A DNA stretch of 55,095 nt from CAZMOK01 sp964567785 (GCA_964567785.1 CAZMOK010000014.1:1-55095), one strand, 5' to 3'. Positions 1-9,237 are shown, numbered from the stretch's first letter. The notes: generated from the sequence alone by a model not told the origin. Program-made: numbers and translations.

Positions 1-1392
1 TTAATACCCAAGTATCTTCAGCATCGACTTGTAGCTCTGTTCCTTGGCAAAGAGCTTTGTAGTGTATTCACCGTCTTCATCACGGTCGATAATTATGTGT
101 TTCGGGGCAGGTATCAGGCAATGTTGTATACCACCATAGCCTCCGACCGATTCCTGATAGGCCCCCGTATGGAAAAGGCCAATATATTGTGGCTCATCAG
201 GTTTCAATTTTGGAAGGAAAATGGCATTGCTGTGAGCTTCCGAATTGTAATAATCTTCACTGTCGCAGGTAAGCCCTCCCAGGAACACCCTTTCATACTC
301 ATTGTCCCAATTGTTGACGGCCAGCATGATAAATCGCTGGTTCAGCGCCCATGTATCGGGCAGGGTGGTCATGAAAGAGCTGTCGATCATATTCCAGAGC
401 TCACGGTCGTTCTGTCTTTTCTGATCGATAATGGAATAAAGGACTGCTCCGCTTTCCCCAACAGTGAACGATCCGAATTCGGTAAATATATCGGGTATAG
501 GGGTGTTATTCTGATCGCATATACGCTTAACCTGGAATATGATCTCTTCGGCCATGTACTCGTATTCGAAATCGAAGTTGAGTGAATTCTTGACCGGAAA
601 GCCTCCCCCAATGTTCAGCGAATCCAGCTCAGGACACACCTTTTTGAGTTCGCAATACACGTTAACGCACTTTGTGAGCTCATTCCAGTAATAGGCTGTA
701 TCCCTTATTCCTGTATTGATAAAGAAATGAAGCATCTTGAGCTCAAACTTATCTTCTCCCTTTATCTTTTCAAGGTAATAAGGCACCACATCATTATATC
801 GTATACCAAGCCTGGATGTATAAAATTCAAAACGGGGCTCCTCTTCCGAAGCAATCCGTATCCCCACCTTAACCTTGTTCTTTACCCTCCGCTTGTATTT
901 ATCAAGCTCGAACAGGTTATCCAGTACAGGGACAAGGTTGCTGAACCCGTCATTCACTAACTGAATGATATTTTCGATGTATTGCGGCCTTTTGAAACCG
1001 TTACAGATGATATAGCGGTCCTTGCCTATACGGTCTTCATCATATAAGGCATGTATTATATTTATATCGAAAGCTGACGAAGTTTCAATATGGATATCGT
1101 TTTTCAGGGCTTCCCCGAGCACGAACGAGAAATGGGAACTTTTTGTACAATAACAATAGTGATAGTCAGCCTGGTAATCGGCTTTGGCCATGGCTACATT
1201 GAACATGCGCTTTGCTTTTTGTATCTGCTCCGAGATACGCGGCAGGTAAGTTAATTTAACCGGGGTGCCATACTGCTTTATGATATCCATCAATGGTATA
1301 TCATTGAAGTATAGTTCATTATCAATAACCTTGAATTCATCCGAAGAGAAATCAAAAGTTTGTTCGATCAGGTCGGAGTATCTGGTTTTCAT
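1..1392 (-). CDS. speA: Arginine decarboxylase, PLP fold III, Bacteroidota type
   Basis: Likely converts arginine to agmatine and CO2, the first step of polyamine synthesis. The 463-residue protein has the layout of fold-III PLP decarboxylases: K84 (CYCTKSSHF) sits where the Schiff-base lysine is expected, G262-G264 (IGGGFPV) is the phosphate-binding glycine loop, C376-D377 (LTCDSED) is the catalytic Cys-Asp motif and G410-A411-Y412 the conserved GAY. The usual EPGR motif appears as EFGS (305-308), so substrate choice is not certain; diaminopimelate or ornithine-like decarboxylases are alternatives, but the length fits the ~460-residue Bacteroidota arginine decarboxylases. The gene is complete: ATG at 1392 and TAA at the very edge of the window. 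It is divergent from secDF, with its own -7 box at 1420-1427. Confidence 0.85.
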   Translation of the reverse strand: MKTRYSDLIEQTFDFSSDEFKVIDNELYFNDIPLMDIIKQYGTPVKLTYLPRISEQIQKAKRMFNVAMAKADYQADYHYCYCTKSSHFSFVLGEALKNDIHIETSSAFDINIIHALYDEDRIGKDRYIICNGFKRPQYIENIIQLVNDGFSNLVPVLDNLFELDKYKRRVKNKVKVGIRIASEEEPRFEFYTSRLGIRYNDVVPYYLEKIKGEDKFELKMLHFFINTGIRDTAYYWNELTKCVNVYCELKKVCPELDSLNIGGGFPVKNSLNFDFEYEYMAEEIIFQVKRICDQNNTPIPDIFTEFGSFTVGESGAVLYSIIDQKRQNDRELWNMIDSSFMTTLPDTWALNQRFIMLAVNNWDNEYERVFLGGLTCDSEDYYNSEAHSNAIFLPKLKPDEPQYIGLFHTGAYQESVGGYGGIQHCLIPAPKHIIIDRDEDGEYTTKLFAKEQSYKSMLKILGY

Positions 1393-1419
1393 GGTTATAG
1401 GCGTTGATAAAAAAGTTTA

Positions 1420-1427
1420 CAAATGTA
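1420..1427 (-). promoter_or_regulatory. Candidate -7 box of the speA promoter
   Basis: The minus strand reads TACATTTG, an exact fit to the Bacteroidota -7 consensus TAnnTTTG, 28 bases upstream of the speA ATG. A TTGA lies about 22 bases further upstream, slightly beyond the normal spacing for the -33 box. Confidence 0.5.
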
Positions 1428-1714
1428 CACCAATTCTCCTCGTGCTGTATCAATTTTTGAAAGAATATAATTTGGTTCCGGCAGAATTATGGTAACTGTT
1501 TAAATTACATATTATTATTTTTACCGATCCGGCTCATCCGGATTTAGCGAAACAAGAAAAACTGGCAGGTTTCATTAATTTCCTGACCGGGTTCAGTCAA
1601 CGAACTTATTGCCGGGGTCTGATATCGCACGAGAAGGCTCCTAAAGTTGATCAAATAAGCTGAAAATCGTTGATTTTCTTTGAGAAATGGCCTTAATTAT
1701 TTTTGTGTGTCGGA

Positions 1715-1744
1715 TTGGTTTATTCAAATAATATACTAATTTTG
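1715..1744 (+). promoter_or_regulatory. Promoter of secDF
   Basis: TTGG at 1715-1718, an 18-base spacer, then TAATTTTG at 1737-1744 match the Bacteroidota TTTG / TAnnTTTG promoter. The ATG of secDF follows 39 bases later, which leaves a short leader. Confidence 0.6.
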
Positions 1745-1783
1745 CACCCTCAAATTTGAAACTGATTTCTAAATCTATATTGT

Positions 1784-4700
1784 ATGCAAAGTCGAGGAGC
1801 GATTAAGTTTTTTGCGATAGTTTTTGCTCTCGTTTGTTTATTTCAGCTATCATTTACCTTTTTCAGCGCGAAAATAGAAAGTGATGCAAAGAGCTATTCC
1901 CGTGATGAACAAACAGAAAGAGAAGCCAGCAGGCTTGCCGATGGCGATCCCGCACTGGAATCTTATTACAATGACTCTATCGCACGTGCAAGGTATGACT
2001 ATTACCTGGACTCCATGTCGAACCAGATAGTTTATAACATCCTGGTCAAGAAATATACTTACAAGGAAGTAAAAGAAAGGGAGATCAACCTTGGTCTCGA
2101 CCTTAAGGGGGGAATGAACGTTACCCTTGAAGTATCAGTTGGCGATATTGTCAATGCGCTGGCAGGGCCGAACTCAGTGAACCCTCTTTTCCAGCAGGCA
2201 ATGCAGCGTGCCTATCAGAAACAAAGAGAAAGCCAGGCCGACTTTGTTACACTCTTTGGCGAAGCCTTCGAAGAGATAGATCCCAATGCCAAGCTGGCTA
2301 CAATATTCAACACTGTAGAGCTGAAAGAAAAGATCAGCTACAACTCCACCAATGAGGAAGTGCTTTCGGTAATCAGGGATGAAACCAGTTCTGCTTTTGA
2401 CAGGACTTTCAATATTCTCAGGACAAGGATCGACCGTTTTGGTGTAACCCAGCCAAACGTCCAGAAGCTTTCCGCTTCAAACCGTATATCTGTTGAACTA
2501 CCCGGGATCAAAGACCCGGCACGAGTAAGGAAACTCCTGCAGGGTAGTGCAAAGCTTGAATTCTGGGAAACCTATACTTATGAGGAAGTTTACAATTACT
2601 TTATAGAAGCCAATGAAAAGCTCAGGCAAATAAAAGGAACAGAAGAGACCATTGAAGGAGAAGATACTGATGCAACGGAAACTGAAACCGGGGAAGAGGC
2701 CTCAGATGAAACCGAAGATGATTTGATCGCCCAGCTCGATGAGCAGGAACAGGATACTGCTGAAACCGGCGAATCGCTCATCGATCAGCTTGAAGGTGAT
2801 ACCACCGACATGGCAGGGCAGGATCTGTCTTTTGAAGAATATTCAAAAGAAAACCCGCTCAATGCATATCTTAATCCGGCCTATTACCAGGGTGACGACG
2901 GACAGTATTATCCCGGCAACACTGCCGCAGTTGGTTTTGCTGCTGTCCAGGACACGGCAAAGGTCAACTCCATGCTAAAACAGGTTGAATCGATATTCCC
3001 AAGAAACCTGAAACTCGCCTGGACCAACAAGCCCAGAAGTGAAGAAAGCAATGTTCTTGAGCTTGTTGCACTCAAAGTGACATCCCGCGACGGCAGCCCG
3101 GCACTTGCAGGAGATGCGGTTGTTGATGCGAGGAGAGACATTGACCAGAACGGTAATGTGGAAGTAACCCTGAGCATGAATTCCGAAGGAACCAGGATAT
3201 GGAAAAGACTGACCGGAGAAAACATAGGTAAACAGGTTGCCATTGTCCTGGATGGTTATGTCTATTCCTATCCCACCGTCCGCTCTGAAATTCCTAACGG
3301 CAGGTCGTCAATCAGTGGCGGCAACATGTCGGTAGAAGAGGGCGACGACCTTGCAAACATTTTGAAAGCAGGTAAGCTTCCCGCTCCTGCCAGGATCGTT
3401 GAGGAAGCTGTTGTTGGCCCCTCACTGGGACGTGAAGCCATCAACGCGGGTATGTGGTCGTTCATAATCGCCTTCATACTGGTGCTTATTTATATGGTAT
3501 TCTATTATAACAGGGCAGGATGGGTTGCCGACCTGGCCCTTATTACCAATATTTTCTTCCTGTTCGGTGTACTGGCTTCGCTGGGCGCCGTTCTTACCCT
3601 GCCGGGTATCGCAGGTATCGTGCTTACACTCGGTATGGCCGTGGATGCCAATGTGATCATCTATGAACGAATCAAGGAAGAGGTCAGGGCCGGAAAAGGC
3701 ATGAGGCTTGCCATCGGCGATGGTTATAAAAACGCTTACTCAGCCATCATAGATGGTAATGTTACCACACTCCTTACAGGTATCGTGCTGCTTGTTTTCG
3801 GAACCGGACCCGTGCAGGGCTTTGCAACAACTCTCATCATTGGTATTCTGTCATCCCTGTTCTCTGCCATCTTTATCTCAAGGCTCATATTCACCTGGGC
3901 GCTCGACAAGAACAGGACGATCAATTTCGATAACCCGCTTACCAGGAATTTCCTGGCCAATTCGGCCATCAAGTTCCTTTCTGCAAGAAGGACTGCCTAT
4001 GTTATCTCAGGGATCATCATCATCATAGGTCTCGCTTCACTCTTTACCCGCGGGCTCAACATGGGTATAGACTTTACAGGCGGAAGGACTTACGTGATCA
4101 GATTTGATCAGAATGTGGCTGTCAATGAAGCCAGGGAAACCCTCACTGCCCAGTTTAACGGACAGGTGCCGGAAGTAAAGACATTCGGTCCTTCAACACA
4201 GATCAAGGTTACAACAAAATATATGATCGACGACAATGCACCGGAAGTTGATTCGATCATACAGTCGCGGCTGTACAATGGCCTGTTGCCTTTCTTCATT
4301 GACCAGAGTATCAAGTATAAGCAGTTTTCCTCTGATGTTGAAGAAGAAGGTAAGCTACTGGGTATCCTCAGTTCCGTAAAAGTTGGCCCAACCATTGCGG
4401 ATGACATCCGGAACAAAGCCATCATGGCTATCAGTATAGCGCTGATAGTGATCTTTATCTATATCGCTGCAAGGTTCAGGAAATGGCAGTATGGTCTTTC
4501 AGGGGTTATTGCGCTTTTCCACGACTCCCTGATCACCATAAGCCTGTTCTCGCTGTTCTACAATATTTTACCATTCAATATGGAGATAGACCAGGCATTT
4601 ATTGCGGCCATCCTGACCATTATCGGATACTCGATCAATGATACCGTGATCATTTTCGACAGGATCAGGGAATTCACAAACCTGTATCCAAAGAAGGACC

Positions 4701-4960
4701 TCAAGACCAATATGAACCAGGCGCTGAACAGCACGCTGGCCCGTACCATCAACACATCGGGTACCACGATCGTGGTGCTGCTCACCATCTTCATTTTCGG
4801 AGGTGAAACCATCAGGGGATTCACATTCGCATTGCTGATAGGTGTAATGGTTGGTACCTATTCCTCACTGTTCACAGCCAGCCCCATTGCATTTGACCTT
4901 CTCGGAGGTGATAAGCTTGTTGCCAGACAGCAAAGCAAGATCTCGAAGAGAAAGAAATAA
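1784..4960 (+). CDS. secDF: Protein translocase SecDF fusion
   Basis: Membrane motor subunit that works with SecYEG and uses the proton gradient to pull exported proteins out of the channel. SecD and SecF are fused, as is usual in Bacteroidota; the 1058 residues match the family. An N-terminal membrane segment is followed by the SecD signature LGLDLKGG (~103-111), the periplasmic P1 region, SecD membrane helices with VDANVIIYERI (~620), then the SecF half from ~727 with GIDFTGG (~761) and NDTVIIFDRI (~951). The Asp and Arg residues of these helices are the proton-relay residues of the family. An acidic Glu/Asp/Thr/Gln-rich insertion occupies roughly residues 285-350 of P1. A perfect hairpin terminator follows the gene. 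Confidence 0.97.
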   Translation: MQSRGAIKFFAIVFALVCLFQLSFTFFSAKIESDAKSYSRDEQTEREASRLADGDPALESYYNDSIARARYDYYLDSMSNQIVYNILVKKYTYKEVKEREINLGLDLKGGMNVTLEVSVGDIVNALAGPNSVNPLFQQAMQRAYQKQRESQADFVTLFGEAFEEIDPNAKLATIFNTVELKEKISYNSTNEEVLSVIRDETSSAFDRTFNILRTRIDRFGVTQPNVQKLSASNRISVELPGIKDPARVRKLLQGSAKLEFWETYTYEEVYNYFIEANEKLRQIKGTEETIEGEDTDATETETGEEASDETEDDLIAQLDEQEQDTAETGESLIDQLEGDTTDMAGQDLSFEEYSKENPLNAYLNPAYYQGDDGQYYPGNTAAVGFAAVQDTAKVNSMLKQVESIFPRNLKLAWTNKPRSEESNVLELVALKVTSRDGSPALAGDAVVDARRDIDQNGNVEVTLSMNSEGTRIWKRLTGENIGKQVAIVLDGYVYSYPTVRSEIPNGRSSISGGNMSVEEGDDLANILKAGKLPAPARIVEEAVVGPSLGREAINAGMWSFIIAFILVLIYMVFYYNRAGWVADLALITNIFFLFGVLASLGAVLTLPGIAGIVLTLGMAVDANVIIYERIKEEVRAGKGMRLAIGDGYKNAYSAIIDGNVTTLLTGIVLLVFGTGPVQGFATTLIIGILSSLFSAIFISRLIFTWALDKNRTINFDNPLTRNFLANSAIKFLSARRTAYVISGIIIIIGLASLFTRGLNMGIDFTGGRTYVIRFDQNVAVNEARETLTAQFNGQVPEVKTFGPSTQIKVTTKYMIDDNAPEVDSIIQSRLYNGLLPFFIDQSIKYKQFSSDVEEEGKLLGILSSVKVGPTIADDIRNKAIMAISIALIVIFIYIAARFRKWQYGLSGVIALFHDSLITISLFSLFYNILPFNMEIDQAFIAAILTIIGYSINDTVIIFDRIREFTNLYPKKDLKTNMNQALNSTLARTINTSGTTIVVLLTIFIFGGETIRGFTFALLIGVMVGTYSSLFTASPIAFDLLGGDKLVARQQSKISKRKK

Positions 4961-4984
4961 AACATAGTCTATCCATAAGTCCGT

Positions 4985-5057
4985 AAAAGGACTGTATAAC
5001 AGCCCCGGTCCATCTGCAGGGATCAAAAATCAAGGCTGGGTTATACAGTCCTTTTTT
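4985..5057 (+). terminator. Long hairpin terminator after secDF
   Basis: A perfect 16-base inverted repeat (4985-5000 with 5040-5055) extends inward as AGCC/GGCT (5001-5004 with 5034-5037) and ends in a run of six T. The left arm begins with four A, so the hairpin could also act on the opposite strand. Confidence 0.85.
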
Positions 5058-5060
5058 GAT

Positions 5061-5068
5061 TAACTTTG
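5061..5068 (+). promoter_or_regulatory. Candidate -7 box for tatA
   Basis: TAACTTTG matches TAnnTTTG exactly and lies directly behind the secDF terminator, 24 bases before the chosen ATG. No good -33 box is visible. It overlaps the possible TTG start at 5066, which argues for the ATG at 5093. Confidence 0.45.
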
Positions 5069-5092
5069 TGCATCCAGATTATAAGGTACACT

Positions 5093-5416
5093 ATGACCCC
5101 TGTCCTTTTATTTTTCGACATAAGTGCCGGAGAGATCTTCATTATCCTCCTCGTGGTATTCATTGTGTTCGGCCCGAGCCGGATCCCTGAGATTGCAAGG
5201 AAGGTGGGCCGTGGCATGAATGAGGTCAGAAGGGCATCAGACGAAATTAAAAGGGAAGTTACAAGGGAAACCGAAAAGATGAAAAAAGACATGAACGTTG
5301 AAGACCCCGGCCTGAAAAAGACTGCAGAAGAAGTGGAAAAAGAACTTAAGGATATAGATGAGGATATTAGGTCGGATGAGGTGAATAACAAAGGGAAAGA
5401 AAAGGAAAAGGGATAA
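5093..5416 (+). CDS. tatA: Sec-independent (twin-arginine) translocase subunit TatA/TatB type
   Basis: Small pore-forming subunit for export of folded proteins. Counted from the ATG at 5093 (107 residues), it has one N-terminal membrane helix, the FGPSRIPEI hinge motif, an amphipathic helix (RKVGRGMNEVRRA) and a long, highly charged Lys/Glu-rich tail that looks coiled coil. The tail is longer than in a minimal TatA, so it may carry TatB function too. An upstream TTG (5066) in the same frame would add nine residues but overlaps the promoter box. No tatC is in the window; ActB of this region has a Tat signal and could be a client. Confidence 0.85.
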   Translation: MTPVLLFFDISAGEIFIILLVVFIVFGPSRIPEIARKVGRGMNEVRRASDEIKREVTRETEKMKKDMNVEDPGLKKTAEEVEKELKDIDEDIRSDEVNNKGKEKEKG

Positions 5417-5465
5417 GAATAAGATTTGGTTTTGTTCGTTATTCAAATAAAATAAAAACCTTTAA

Positions 5466-7943
5466 ATGATAAAGTATAAAGCCGGTATCAGGTACCTACT
5501 TACATTGATCTCGGTCGTTGCCTTTGTAACAGTCTCACCGGGCCAGAAACGGACCCATGTAAGGACCGCTGATGAGGCTTTTGAAGACCAGAGGTTCTCT
5601 GTTGCCATTGAAAAATATCAGAAGGCCTATTCTAAAACAAAAAAGAACCAGGCCGAAAAAGACCGTATAGTATTTCAGCTTGCTGAATGCTACCGCCTCA
5701 CAAACAACTGGAAAAGGGCCAAAGGACAGTACCGGAGGCTGATCCGTACAGGGTACGATGCCAGGGAACCCATCATATTACTACATTATGCAAATATAAT
5801 GCGATGGGAAGGTGACCTGGAAGAAGCCAGTACCCATTTCCAGGCTTACGCCGAAAAGGTACCCGATGACCCGAGAGGTCCCAACGGGGTCGAATCCTGC
5901 GAACTCATACCTGAATGGCAGGAAAATCTCACTAAATACGAGGTTGTCGAAGAAGATGGACTGAACTCAAGGGAATCCGATTTCGCACCTGCCTTTCTGA
6001 ATGAAAATTATGATGCTCTCATAATAACCTCAACAAGGGAGGGAGCAAAAGGCAAAGATGTTGATGAATGGACCGACGAGAGTTTCAGCAGCCTTTTCTC
6101 GGCAAGGCTTGATGTAAAAGGTGAATGGAGCACACCCGTACTCCTCGACGACCAGGAGGAAGATGGGGTAAATACCGATGCCAATGAAGGTGCCCCGGTA
6201 ATGAGCTCAGATTTCAATACCCTGTATTTCACCCGTTGCCCCAAAGAAGACAATAAAGAAAACGGGTGTATGGTAATGACCTCAAAGCGGACAGGAAGGT
6301 TCTGGAGCAAACCCGAAATGCTTCCCCTGACCAATGACTCGACTGAAGCTGTGGGTCATCCGGCCGTAAGTGAAAACGAGCTGATCGTATATTTCTCCTC
6401 CGACCGCGAAGGCGGTTTCGGTGGGAAAGATATCTGGGTTGCCTTCAGGGATTCAAAATCAGATCCCTTCCGCAGGGCCCAGAACCTGGGCCCGGTCATC
6501 AATACCCCGGGCGATGAAATGTTCCCCTACCTGAGATCTGACACCATGCTCTATTTTGCATCGAATGGCCATGTGGGAATGGGTGGCCTTGATATCTACC
6601 TCACAACTATCGACGATGAAGGTCAGTGGGGAGAGCCTGAAAATATGAGGGCCCCTATAAATTCGCCGGGAAGCGATTTCGGCATTATATTCCACCCCAC
6701 AGAGGAAAGAGGGTATTTTTCCAGCGACCGGGAATGGAGAACCCAGGAAGATATTTATTCTTTTATAATCCCGCCCGTGGAGTTTACTCTTTCAGGTGTG
6801 GTGAAAGACGACAACACACTTCAGTTCATAAGGGATGCATCAGTTGAGATCGTAGGGTCTGACGGGGTCTCAATGACTACCCGAACAACTGATGAAGGTG
6901 TCTACATGTTCGGCAAGAGCCAGATCATGCAGAACACCACCTATGAAATTACGGTCTCAAAAGAAAATTACTTCAACGAGACAGGGCGCGTCACTACAGT
7001 CGGTCTTGAAAGAAGTAAAGACCTTGAACGTGATTTTATGCTGCAGCCGATTCCCGATGCCCCAATTGTACTGCCCGAGATCCTTTACGACCTCGACAAA
7101 TGGGACCTTAAACCCCAATTCCAGGATTCCCTGCAGGGGCTTATCACCACACTCGATGAAAACCCCAACCTTGTTGTTGAGCTTGCTTCCCATACAGATG
7201 CGAGGGCTTCATTCGAATATAACGACGTGCTGTCGCAAAAGAGGGCCCAGTCTGTGGTGGATTATCTCATAGAAAGGGGGATCGATCCCGAAAGATTAGT
7301 GGCCAAAGGATACGGTGAAAGATCGCCCAGGGTGATGCGCAAAACTTTGACCCGTGAAGGGTTCACCTTTGAAGAAGGCATGGCACTGACAGAAAGCTTC
7401 ATAGACTCTCTCCAGACTGAGGAAATAAGGGAAGCTGCCCACCAGTTGAACAGGCGAACCGAATTCAGGGTGCTGAGCAAGGACTTTGTTCCCAAGCCTA
7501 AGAACATTGCGCTTGACAAAAGAGTTGACATCGTGATAAACCCTGATGATAACGTGTTGAATTTCAGCACACTGCCTAAATCAGGACTGATCACTGCACC
7601 CTGCATCCTGAACGGGTACACGGTAAACTTTGTGTTTGACTCCAGGCTCAGGCCGCAGATCTCTGTGGAACAGACACTTGATCTTCTATCCAAGGGAGCC
7701 ATTACCAAGGAAGATTTTCTTGGTGACCCGGAAGAGATCCTGGCCGACGGCACCGTTGCCAACAGGGCTATTGTGGTTATTGCTGAATTTACCATAGCCA
7801 ACGAAACCATCTATGAGGTGGAAGTGATGGTTAACAATAACCTGGCACATCCTCTTGTAATAGGGAACTCCGTGCTGTCGCAGCTTGGGGATTACACCAT
7901 AGATAACGAAAATAATCAGATCATCTTCAAAAAGAATCAGTAA
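5466..7943 (+). CDS. PorE-like OmpA-family protein (TPR, PD40, CRD, OmpA) with retropepsin-like C-terminal domain
   Basis: Secreted cell-envelope protein of 825 residues. Domains in order: signal peptide (1-~26, no lipobox cysteine), TPR helices (~36-145), five PD40 beta-propeller blades (~171-425; e.g. LIVYFSSDREGGFGGKDIW), a carboxypeptidase-regulatory-like fold (~439-528), an OmpA C-terminal peptidoglycan-binding domain (~536-662, with SHTDARA near 577 and NRRTEFRV at its end). This order is that of PorE, which ties the T9SS to peptidoglycan, and of several Bacteroidota paralogues. Unusual is the last ~115 residues, which resemble a single-domain retropepsin: NGYTVNFVFDS with D725, a LLSKGAITKEDFLG helix, ADGT flap and HPLVIGNSVLSQLG. 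The D-T/S-G triad reads D-S-R, so activity is doubtful. Whether this protein really serves the T9SS is inference. Confidence 0.88.
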   Translation: MIKYKAGIRYLLTLISVVAFVTVSPGQKRTHVRTADEAFEDQRFSVAIEKYQKAYSKTKKNQAEKDRIVFQLAECYRLTNNWKRAKGQYRRLIRTGYDAREPIILLHYANIMRWEGDLEEASTHFQAYAEKVPDDPRGPNGVESCELIPEWQENLTKYEVVEEDGLNSRESDFAPAFLNENYDALIITSTREGAKGKDVDEWTDESFSSLFSARLDVKGEWSTPVLLDDQEEDGVNTDANEGAPVMSSDFNTLYFTRCPKEDNKENGCMVMTSKRTGRFWSKPEMLPLTNDSTEAVGHPAVSENELIVYFSSDREGGFGGKDIWVAFRDSKSDPFRRAQNLGPVINTPGDEMFPYLRSDTMLYFASNGHVGMGGLDIYLTTIDDEGQWGEPENMRAPINSPGSDFGIIFHPTEERGYFSSDREWRTQEDIYSFIIPPVEFTLSGVVKDDNTLQFIRDASVEIVGSDGVSMTTRTTDEGVYMFGKSQIMQNTTYEITVSKENYFNETGRVTTVGLERSKDLERDFMLQPIPDAPIVLPEILYDLDKWDLKPQFQDSLQGLITTLDENPNLVVELASHTDARASFEYNDVLSQKRAQSVVDYLIERGIDPERLVAKGYGERSPRVMRKTLTREGFTFEEGMALTESFIDSLQTEEIREAAHQLNRRTEFRVLSKDFVPKPKNIALDKRVDIVINPDDNVLNFSTLPKSGLITAPCILNGYTVNFVFDSRLRPQISVEQTLDLLSKGAITKEDFLGDPEEILADGTVANRAIVVIAEFTIANETIYEVEVMVNNNLAHPLVIGNSVLSQLGDYTIDNENNQIIFKKNQ

Positions 7944-7949
7944 CAGTTG

Positions 7950-9116
7950 ATGGGCGACGACCTGAGATATGACCGGCGCGGTGTTTCAGCTTCCAAAAAA
8001 GAGGTTCACGATGCCATCAGCAATATCGACAAGGGACTGTTCCCGAACGCTTTTTGCAAAGTGGTACCCGACGTTCTTTCCGGTAACCCCAAATACTGCA
8101 ACGTGATGCATGCCGACGGCGCCGGGACCAAATCCTCACTCGCTTATATCTACTGGAAAGAAACAGGCGACCTTTCGGTATGGAAAGGCATTGCACAGGA
8201 TGCCGTAGTTATGAACGTCGACGACCTGCTATGTGTGGGGATAATCGACGGGATGACCTTTTCATCCACCATCGGCAGGAACAGGCAACTGATACCCGGG
8301 GAAGTTATCACGGCAATAATAGAAGGCACTGAAGAGATATTGGAGAACCTTAGGAGCCACGGCATCGGGATCCATTCCACAGGAGGGGAAACAGCAGATG
8401 TGGGCGATCTTGTGAGGACAGTAATTGTTGATGCAACAGTTACAGCCAGGGTTAAGAGAGACAGGATCATTGAGAACAGGATACGGGCAGGTGATGTGAT
8501 CATCGGCCTTGCCTCATACGGACAGGCATCCTACGAAAAAGAATACAACGGAGGGATGGGAAGTAACGGCCTTACTTCTGCCCGGCACGACGTGTTCAAT
8601 AAGATATATGCTGAAAAGTATCCTGAGAGCTTCGATCCTTCAGTACCTTCAGATCTTGTGTATTGTGGTTCGAAAAAACTGACAGACTCCACCGGAATTG
8701 AAGGGATAGACACCGGCCGTCTGGTCCTCTCCCCCACCCGCACTTACGCCCCTGTCATCAAAAAAGTACTTGAAGAGCACAGTGAGGGCATACACGGCAT
8801 GATACATTGTTCGGGCGGAGCCCAGACAAAGGTGCTCAACTTTATCGCTAATTTTCACATCATCAAAGACAACCTTTTTCCAATTCCTCCCCTTTTCAGG
8901 ATGATAATGGAGGAATCGGGCACCCCTCCCGAAGAAATGTACAAAGTATTCAATATGGGGCACCGGATGGAGTTGTATGTTAACCCTGCCGTAGCACAAA
9001 AGATCATCGATATCTCAAAATTTTTCAAGGTGGAAGCAAAGATCATAGGAAGAGTTGAAGCCTCTGAAAGACGTAAGCTCACAATTAAGTCAGAATTAGG
9101 CAAATTTTCCTATTAA
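7950..9116 (+). CDS. purM: Phosphoribosylformylglycinamidine cyclo-ligase (AIR synthase)
   Basis: Fifth step of purine synthesis: closes FGAM to aminoimidazole ribonucleotide with ATP. The N-terminal half carries the PurM signatures HADGAGTKSS (phosphate-binding region), AVVMNVDDLLCVG and the glycine-rich HSTGGETADVGD; the C-terminal half has GLTSARH and MIHCSGGAQTKV. At 388 residues it is longer than the E. coli enzyme, as is common in Bacteroidota. I chose the ATG at 7950; a TTG directly before it (7947) is also in frame. It starts 6 bases after the OmpA-family gene, so the two may share a transcript although their roles are unrelated. Confidence 0.92.
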   Translation: MGDDLRYDRRGVSASKKEVHDAISNIDKGLFPNAFCKVVPDVLSGNPKYCNVMHADGAGTKSSLAYIYWKETGDLSVWKGIAQDAVVMNVDDLLCVGIIDGMTFSSTIGRNRQLIPGEVITAIIEGTEEILENLRSHGIGIHSTGGETADVGDLVRTVIVDATVTARVKRDRIIENRIRAGDVIIGLASYGQASYEKEYNGGMGSNGLTSARHDVFNKIYAEKYPESFDPSVPSDLVYCGSKKLTDSTGIEGIDTGRLVLSPTRTYAPVIKKVLEEHSEGIHGMIHCSGGAQTKVLNFIANFHIIKDNLFPIPPLFRMIMEESGTPPEEMYKVFNMGHRMELYVNPAVAQKIIDISKFFKVEAKIIGRVEASERRKLTIKSELGKFSY

Positions 9117-9130
9117 CATAACAGCATGGC

Positions 9131-9200
9131 AGATTATCGATTATTGATTATCGATTCTCAATTATCGCTCCCGACTCACCATTCACGACTCACGATTCAG
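9131..9200. repeat. Intergenic tandem-word mosaic between purM and prfA
   Basis: Two exact copies of GATTATCGATT (9132-9142, 9146-9156; 14-base period) and a degenerate third copy are followed by a second word, CGACTCAC, twice (9172-9179, 9186-9193; again 14-base period). The block sits wholly in the spacer. Confidence 0.7.
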
Positions 9201-9209
9201 GAAATACAG

Positions 9210-9217
9210 TACCTTTG
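9210..9217 (+). promoter_or_regulatory. Candidate -7 box for prfA
   Basis: TACCTTTG fits TAnnTTTG and lies 20 bases ahead of the prfA ATG. No clear -33 box is visible because the upstream bases belong to the repeat block. Confidence 0.45.
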
Positions 9218-9237
9218 CAAAAATTTTTGCAGGCTAT

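Larger units (their letters stand above)
1393..1783. other. Divergent intergenic region speA/secDF
   Basis: This 391-base stretch has no convincing gene. It holds the speA promoter (minus strand, -7 box at 1420-1427), the secDF promoter (1715-1744) and a small perfect hairpin at 1662-1678 (GAAAATC, 3-base loop, GATTTTC). The hairpin has no T-run and no plus-strand gene ahead of it, so it is more likely an operator or chance than a terminator. I see nothing else in it. Confidence 0.6.

Noticed and set aside
97..585. Plus-strand open frame of 162 codons inside speA
   Set aside because: It is antisense to a well-supported gene, shows no domain and its composition is that of a shadow frame.
1265..1495. 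Plus-strand frame overlapping the speA start
   Set aside because: It is mostly antisense to speA and covers the speA promoter; no sign of a protein family.
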